DNA from: Thauera sp. UBA6194
GTDB lineage: Bacteria; Pseudomonadota; Gammaproteobacteria; Burkholderiales; Rhodocyclaceae
DNA: 38,611 bases
Direction: 5' to 3'
NCBI GenBank assembly: GCA_002422685.1
Contig: DITC01000023.1
Location: 1 to 38,611, forward strand
A program made the translations under genes and the position numbers. Positions 34,067 through 38,611 of the stretch are shown in pieces (position 1 is the first letter of the stretch; each line of letters opens with the position of its first letter). The notes under the pieces are model-generated. The model did no database searches and had not been told where the DNA came from. It saw nothing but the letters and a program-made list of their open reading frames with translations.

Positions 34067-34105
34067 TACGGGTTTTCCACAGGGGCAAGAACGCGCCCGC
34101 TGCGC

Positions 34106-35305
34106 TCAGCAGCGCTCGAAAACGCCCGCCGCGCCCATGCCGGTGCCGATGCACATGCTGATCATGCCGTGACGGAGCTTGGGGTCGCGCTGCATCGCAG
34201 CCATCAGCGTCGCCGTGCGGATGGCACCGGTGGCACCCAGCGGGTGGCCGAGCGCGATCGCGCCGCCGAGCGGATTCACCTTCGCCGGATCCATCTCGAG
34301 CTGACGCATCACCGCCAGCGCCTGAGCGGCGAAGGCCTCGTTGAGCTCGGCCCAGCCGATGTCGGCCATCGACACCCCGGCGCGCGCGAGCGCACGCGGG
34401 ATGGCCTCGACCGGCCCGATGCCCATGACCTCGGGCGGCACGCCGGCGACCGCGAAGCTGGAAAAACGCGCGATCGGCGTGACGTCGTAGCGCTTCACTG
34501 CGATCTCGCTCATCAGCAGCACCGCCGCGGCGCCGTCGGACATCTGCGAGCTGTTGCCCGCGGTCACCGAGCCACGCGCCGCGAACACCGGCCTCAGCTT
34601 GCCGAGCTTGTCGGCGGTCGAATCCGGGCGCGGACCTTCGTCATGCTCGACCAGGCGCTCGGCGATGCGCACCGTGCCGTCCGCGCCGGGCGCGTAGGAC
34701 TTCACCGCATAAGGCAGGATCTCGTCGCGGAAATGCCCGGCCGCAATCGCGGCGCAGGCACGTCGATGCGACTCGGCGGCGAAGGCGTCCTGGTCCTCGC
34801 GGCTCACGCCCCACTGCTGCGCCACCTTCTCGGCGGTCAGGCCCATGCCGTAGGCGATGCCGACGTTCTCGGCGTGCGCGAAGATCTCCGGGTTGAGGCT
34901 GACCTTGTTGCCCATGATCTGCGGCATCGCGCTCATGCTCTCGGTACCGGCGGCGATCATCACGTCCGCCTCGCCCAGGCGGATGCGGTTGGCGGCATCG
35001 GCCACCGCCTGCAGGCCGGAGGCGCAGAAGCGATTGATGGTGATGCCCGGCACGCCGTCGGGCAGGCCGGCCAGCAGCAGGCCGATGCGTGCCACGTTCA
35101 TGCCCTGCTCGGCCTCGGGCATCGCGCAGCCGGTGACGACGTCGCCGATCTCGTTGGGGTCGAGGTTGGGCACCTTGGCGACCACCTCGCGCAGCACCCT
35201 GGCGAGCATGTCGTCGGGGCGCACGTGGCGGAAGGCGCCGTTGCGCTTGGCCACCGGCGTGCGCACTGCGGCGACGATGTAGGCGTCCTGGATATGTTTG
35301 CTCAT
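34106..35305 (-). CDS. Acetyl-CoA C-acyltransferase (thiolase)
   Basis: 399-residue thiolase. The family cleaves 3-ketoacyl-CoA with CoA (or condenses acetyl-CoA). The nucleophilic Cys94 is in NRFCASGLQAV, His354 in GGAIALGHPLGATGA and the acid/base Cys385 in SMCIGTGMGAAG; NEAFAAQ is also present. The fused dehydrogenase/hydratase gene lies 14 bases upstream, so it most likely serves the degradative direction as the FadA/FadI-type partner. GAGGGAG precedes ATG 35305 by 9 bases. A longer in-frame version to 35428 is a shadow of the upstream gene. Confidence 0.95.
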   Translation of the reverse strand: MSKHIQDAYIVAAVRTPVAKRNGAFRHVRPDDMLARVLREVVAKVPNLDPNEIGDVVTGCAMPEAEQGMNVARIGLLLAGLPDGVPGITINRFCASGLQAVADAANRIRLGEADVMIAAGTESMSAMPQIMGNKVSLNPEIFAHAENVGIAYGMGLTAEKVAQQWGVSREDQDAFAAESHRRACAAIAAGHFRDEILPYAVKSYAPGADGTVRIAERLVEHDEGPRPDSTADKLGKLRPVFAARGSVTAGNSSQMSDGAAAVLLMSEIAVKRYDVTPIARFSSFAVAGVPPEVMGIGPVEAIPRALARAGVSMADIGWAELNEAFAAQALAVMRQLEMDPAKVNPLGGAIALGHPLGATGAIRTATLMAAMQRDPKLRHGMISMCIGTGMGAAGVFERC

Positions 35306-35319
35306 TGTCTGGTTCTCCC

Positions 35320-37701
35320 TCAGTTGCGCAGCGGCTTGCCGGTCTGCAGCATGTGCGCGATGCGCTGCTGGGTGGGCTCGGTCTTGAGCAGCTCGACGAA
35401 CTGCGCGCGCTCGACGTCGAGGATCCACTGCTCGCTCACGCGCCGGTTGGTGTCGACCTCACCGCCGCACAGCGCGGTGGCAGCTGCCTTGGCGACGCGG
35501 TAATCGTGGGCGGAGATGAAGCCGCCCTCGGCCATGTTCACCAGCATCATTTCGCAGGTGGCGATGCCGTTGCGCCCGGCCACGGTGACCGCCGAGTTCG
35601 GCAGCGCCGGGCGCCACGCGGCGTCGGCCAGCGCGCGCGCGCGGCGGATCGCAGCGAAAAGGATCTCGTGCGCGTTGAACAGCACATCGTCGCCCGCCCG
35701 ACCGAAGCCGAGCTGCACGGCCTCGAGCGCGCTCTTGGCCACGGTCGCCATGGCGATGGTCTGGAAGGCGTTCTGGATGTAGGGGAACACGTCGCCGCCC
35801 GCAGCGCGCTGCGCCAACGCATGCGCCTGCAGCGCGAACTCCTTGCAGCCGCCACCGGCCGGGATCAGGCCGACGCCCGCCTCGACCAGGCCGACATAGC
35901 TCTCGAGCGCGAACACCCGGTGCGCGGCGTGCATGACGAACTCGCAGCCGCCGCCCAGCGCCATGCCCTGCACCGCGGCCACCACCGGCACCTGGGCGTG
36001 CTTGATCGCCATCGAGGTGCGTTGGAACTTGGCCACCATGGCCTCGAGCAGGTCGAACTGCCCGGCACGGCAGGCCTCGCCCACCTGCTGCAGGTTGGCA
36101 CCCACCGCGAACGGCGCCGGCTGCCAGATCACCAGGCCATCGAGCTCGCGCTCGGCGCGCGCGATCGCCTCGAGCAGGCCGTCCATGACCTCGTCGCCTA
36201 CGGCGTGCATCTTGGACGTGATCGACACGATGCCGATGCGCGCATCCTGATCGGCGCGCCGCCACAGGCGCACGCCGGCGTTGTCCCACAGGGTCTCGCC
36301 GCGATCGTCGGGCGCCTCGCCGAGCACGCGGTCGGGGTAGAGCTGGCGCTGATACACCGGCAGCGCGGCGCGTGGCTTCATGGCGTTGTCGGCGGCGCTG
36401 TACGAACCCTCGGGCGCATGCACACCCTCGCGCTCGAACACCCAGGCCGGCAAGGGCACCTCGGACATGGCGCGCCCATGGGCAATGTCGTCGCGCACCA
36501 TCTCGGCCACCGCCGTCCAGCCCGCGGCCTGCCAGGTCTCGAACGGCCCCTGCGCCCAGCCGAAGCCCCAGCGCATCGCGAGGTCGATGTCGCGCGCGTT
36601 GTCGGCAATGTCGCCCAGATGCACCGCGCAGTAGTGGAACACGTCGCGGAAGATCGACCACAGGAACTGCGCCTGCGGATGCGGGTGCGCGGCGAGCTGG
36701 GCGAACTTGTCGGCCGGGTTCTTCAGCTTGAGGATGTCCTCGACCTCCGGCAGCACTTCGCCGCCGCTCTCGCGGTAATCCTGCAGGTGCAGATCCAGCA
36801 CCTGGATCTGCTTGCCCTGCTTGCGGTAGATGCCGGCCTTGGTCTTCTGCCCGAGCGCGCCCTTGGCGATCAGGGCCTGCAGCCACTCGGGCGTCTTGAA
36901 GTGCGCATGCCAGGGGTCGTTGGGCAGGGTCGCCTGCATGGTGGCGAGCACATGCACCAGGGTGTCGAGGCCGACCACGTCGGCGGTGCGGAAGGTCGCG
37001 CTCTTGGGGCGGCCGATGCGCGGACCGGTGAGCAGATCCACCTCGTCAAAGGCCAGCCCGAGGCGCTGCGTGTGATGCAGCACGGCGAGGATGGAGAACA
37101 CGCCGACGCGGTTTGCGACGAAGTTGGGCGTGTCCTTGGCGCGCACGATGCTCTTGCCCAGGCGGGTGGTCAGCCAGGATTCGAGGCCGTCGAGCAGCGC
37201 CGCGTCGGTGGCGGCGGTGGGGATCAGCTCCACCAGCGGCATGTAGCGCGGCGGATTGAAGAAGTGGATGCCGCAGAACTGGCTGCGACGATCGTCAGGC
37301 ATGCCGGCGGCGAGCGCCTCGATCGACAGGCCCGAGGTGTTGGAGGCGAAGATCGCGCCTGCCTTCAGGTGCGGCGCGACCTTGGCGTAGAGGTCGAGCT
37401 TCCACTCCATCTTCTCGGCGATCGCCTCGATGACGAGGTCACATTCGCCCAGACGGGCGAGATCGCTGCCGTAGTTGGCGGACTCGACGTACTGCGCGCG
37501 ATTCTTCGCGGCGAAGGGCGCCGGATCGAGCTTTTTCATGCCGGCGAGCGCCTTGTCGACGACGCCGTTGGCCGGGCCTTCCTTGGCCGGCAGGTCGAAC
37601 AGGATCACCGGCACGTCGGCGTTGGCGCAATGGGCAGCGATCTGCGCCCCCATGACACCGGCGCCGAGCACGGCGACCTTGCGGATGATGAGACGACTCA
37701 T
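35320..37701 (-). CDS. Fused 3-hydroxyacyl-CoA dehydrogenase/enoyl-CoA hydratase
   Basis: 793-residue bifunctional beta-oxidation protein. The dehydrogenase part is N-terminal (NAD-binding KVAVLGAGVMGAQIAAH at 8-24; substrate-region CGIHFFNPP; SNTSGLSIEALA). The crotonase-fold hydratase part is C-terminal from about residue 490 (VVAAVQGMALGGGCEFVMH; YVGLVEAGVGLIPAGGGCKE). This order is the reverse of E. coli FadB and matches the FadN-type proteins common in betaproteobacteria. GGAGA precedes ATG 37701. It forms a unit with the thiolase downstream. A FadL-type transporter gene ends 84 bases upstream behind a terminator. Confidence 0.96.
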   Translation of the reverse strand: MSRLIIRKVAVLGAGVMGAQIAAHCANADVPVILFDLPAKEGPANGVVDKALAGMKKLDPAPFAAKNRAQYVESANYGSDLARLGECDLVIEAIAEKMEWKLDLYAKVAPHLKAGAIFASNTSGLSIEALAAGMPDDRRSQFCGIHFFNPPRYMPLVELIPTAATDAALLDGLESWLTTRLGKSIVRAKDTPNFVANRVGVFSILAVLHHTQRLGLAFDEVDLLTGPRIGRPKSATFRTADVVGLDTLVHVLATMQATLPNDPWHAHFKTPEWLQALIAKGALGQKTKAGIYRKQGKQIQVLDLHLQDYRESGGEVLPEVEDILKLKNPADKFAQLAAHPHPQAQFLWSIFRDVFHYCAVHLGDIADNARDIDLAMRWGFGWAQGPFETWQAAGWTAVAEMVRDDIAHGRAMSEVPLPAWVFEREGVHAPEGSYSAADNAMKPRAALPVYQRQLYPDRVLGEAPDDRGETLWDNAGVRLWRRADQDARIGIVSITSKMHAVGDEVMDGLLEAIARAERELDGLVIWQPAPFAVGANLQQVGEACRAGQFDLLEAMVAKFQRTSMAIKHAQVPVVAAVQGMALGGGCEFVMHAAHRVFALESYVGLVEAGVGLIPAGGGCKEFALQAHALAQRAAGGDVFPYIQNAFQTIAMATVAKSALEAVQLGFGRAGDDVLFNAHEILFAAIRRARALADAAWRPALPNSAVTVAGRNGIATCEMMLVNMAEGGFISAHDYRVAKAAATALCGGEVDTNRRVSEQWILDVERAQFVELLKTEPTQQRIAHMLQTGKPLRN

Positions 37702-37729
37702 GCGGTTCTCCGGATGACGGGACGATAGG

Positions 37730-37770
37730 TGAAACAGAAAACCGGCCCGCGCAGCAAGCGGCGCGGGCCG
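37730..37770 (-). terminator. Rho-independent terminator after the fadL homologue
   Basis: On the minus strand CGGCCCGCGC, an 8-base loop and GCGCGGGCCG form a perfect 10-bp stem followed by GTTTTCTGTTT. It lies between the FadL-type gene and the beta-oxidation pair. Either it terminates fadL completely, or it lets partial read-through supply the catabolic genes. Confidence 0.7.
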
Positions 37771-37785
37771 TGTTAGAGGCGAGGA

Positions 37786-38611
37786 TCAGAAGGCGAGCGA
37801 ATACTGCGCGCCGAGGATCCAGACGCTGGAGTCGTATTCGCCTTTGACGACGCCACGGAAGTCGTTTGTTGCAGGATTGATCGCCTCTCCGTTGTTGATC
37901 TTCGTGTCATCAACATAAAGATAGGCCACACCCATGTCGAGCGTCGAAGCCTGATTCGGCTTCCACTGCCCGCCGAACGAGAACCAGATGCGATCGTTGT
38001 CAGGCAGCGACGTCAGCCGATTCTCGGCGTTCTTGACTGGAGTCTCATCGAAGGCCACGCCGAACTTCAGCTTCCAGGCATCGTTGAGGAGATAGTTGGC
38101 ACCGAGAGCGACGCGCCAGGTGTCCTTGAAGTTGGTGCCGAGGCTCTGAGCCACCTCCCCACTGAGGTCTCCCGATGTGCGGACGATGTCGACCTTGTCG
38201 ATGCTGCTCCAGCCGGTCCAGGAAACGTCGGCCAGCAACTCCCACCTGGGGTCCAGTTTGTGTGTGAAGCTGGCGATGAACGTATCCGGCAACTCGACAT
38301 CTGCAGAAGCGTCGCTGCTCGTCGTCCGCCCCCCGAGGGCAGGATTGCCTGCCGCGTCTCCCGAGAAACTCAGCGACCCTTCAAGCTCGTGCTTGACCTT
38401 CGAGCGATAGGAAAGTCCGACTTTCGTGACCTCCGAGACATTGAACAGCACACCAGCATTCCAGCCCCAGGAGCTGTCGTCGGCTTTCAAGGTTGCAAAA
38501 GTATTCTTCAGGTAACCGTCCGAGCAACCCCGTAGTTCGCGATCAGAGCTGAATCATCGATCGTTGCATCTCCGAACTCACTTCTTGAGAACGACGATGG
38601 AGCAGGAGAGA
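37786..38611 (-). pseudogene. FadL/OmpP1-family outer membrane transporter, apparent frameshift, 5' end outside window
   Basis: C-terminal part of a FadL/TodX-type beta-barrel that takes up long-chain fatty acids or hydrophobic compounds. Barrel strands are clear (WGWNAGVLFNVSEVTKVGLS, FIASFTHKLDPRWELLADVS, TWRVALGANYLLNDAWKLKF) and it ends with the outer-membrane signature QYSLAF. The open frame 37786-38553 is closed upstream by a TGA at 38556-38554. A different frame is open from the window edge (38609) to a TGA near 38510, reading FGDATIDDSALIANYGV. It would join smoothly to SDGYLKNTFATLKADD if one base were restored near 38520-38535. So the gene appears interrupted by a one-base deletion, or the sequence has an error. 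GC content is lower than its neighbours (about 58%). It is linked to the downstream beta-oxidation genes. Confidence 0.7.

Noticed and set aside
35305..37728. Plus-strand open frame of 807 codons opposite the beta-oxidation fusion gene
   Set aside because: Antisense shadow with no domain motifs; the minus strand carries all HCDH and crotonase motifs.
38490..38535. Programmed -1 frameshift in the fadL homologue
   Set aside because: The one-base change has the right direction, but no X-XXY-YYZ slippery heptamer lies in the overlap and no stimulator is obvious. A deletion or base-call error is simpler.
1..38611. CRISPR arrays, tRNA or rRNA genes, insertion sequences, prophage or toxin-antitoxin modules
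   Set aside because: None was seen on either strand; nearly all sequence is assigned to housekeeping genes with conserved neighbours.

Overview
The window is GC-rich (about 65-70% by eye) chromosomal DNA from a betaproteobacterium. It is most likely a member of the Rhodocyclales, of the Thauera/Azoarcus type. This rests on gene order (pilMNOPQ-aroK-aroB-dgt-gltB), the ubiquinone genes, a complete nqrABCDEF operon and a fused HCDH/crotonase beta-oxidation protein. Nearly all of the sequence is coding, mostly on the minus strand. I saw no tRNA, rRNA, CRISPR array, insertion sequence, phage gene or replication origin. The very long plus-strand open frames across minus-strand genes are GC-rich shadows.

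Layout. 1-3123: gltB (3' end lost at the window edge) behind an unusual leader with a sigma70-type promoter, two NtrC-like dyads and a terminator-like hairpin. 3430-6271: dgt, aroB and aroK. 6359-11346: the type IV pilus alignment operon pilMNOPQ, in which pilM carries an in-frame TAG stop. 11535-13958: divergent PBP1A gene. 14000-15837: cyaY (minus), a 58-residue LptM-like lipoprotein gene and lysA. 15883-18304: an unrecognised 121-residue protein, dacB (PBP4) and a small membrane protein. 18513-24735: ubiD, pyrF, ubiA, ubiC and recG. 24784-26920: ridA, fliW, a SPOR protein and a DUF2802 protein. 27155-27925: an ElyC/YdcF-like DUF218 protein. 28049-33902: nqrABCDEF. 34106-38611: thiolase, the fused beta-oxidation protein and a FadL-type outer membrane protein with an apparent frameshift, running off the window.

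Functional links. The pil genes and the two PBPs shape the envelope. ubiC, ubiA and ubiD make the quinone that the Nqr pump reduces. The fadL-fadB-thlA block takes up and degrades fatty acids, or related acyl chains, and supplies the NADH that Nqr oxidises. The content is ordinary housekeeping and I found no convincing novel multi-gene system. The observations most worth checking are the amber codon in pilM, the gltB leader, the frameshift in the fadL homologue and the DUF2802-SPOR-fliW mini-operon. Two broken reading frames in one window could be real lesions or base-call errors; raw reads would decide.
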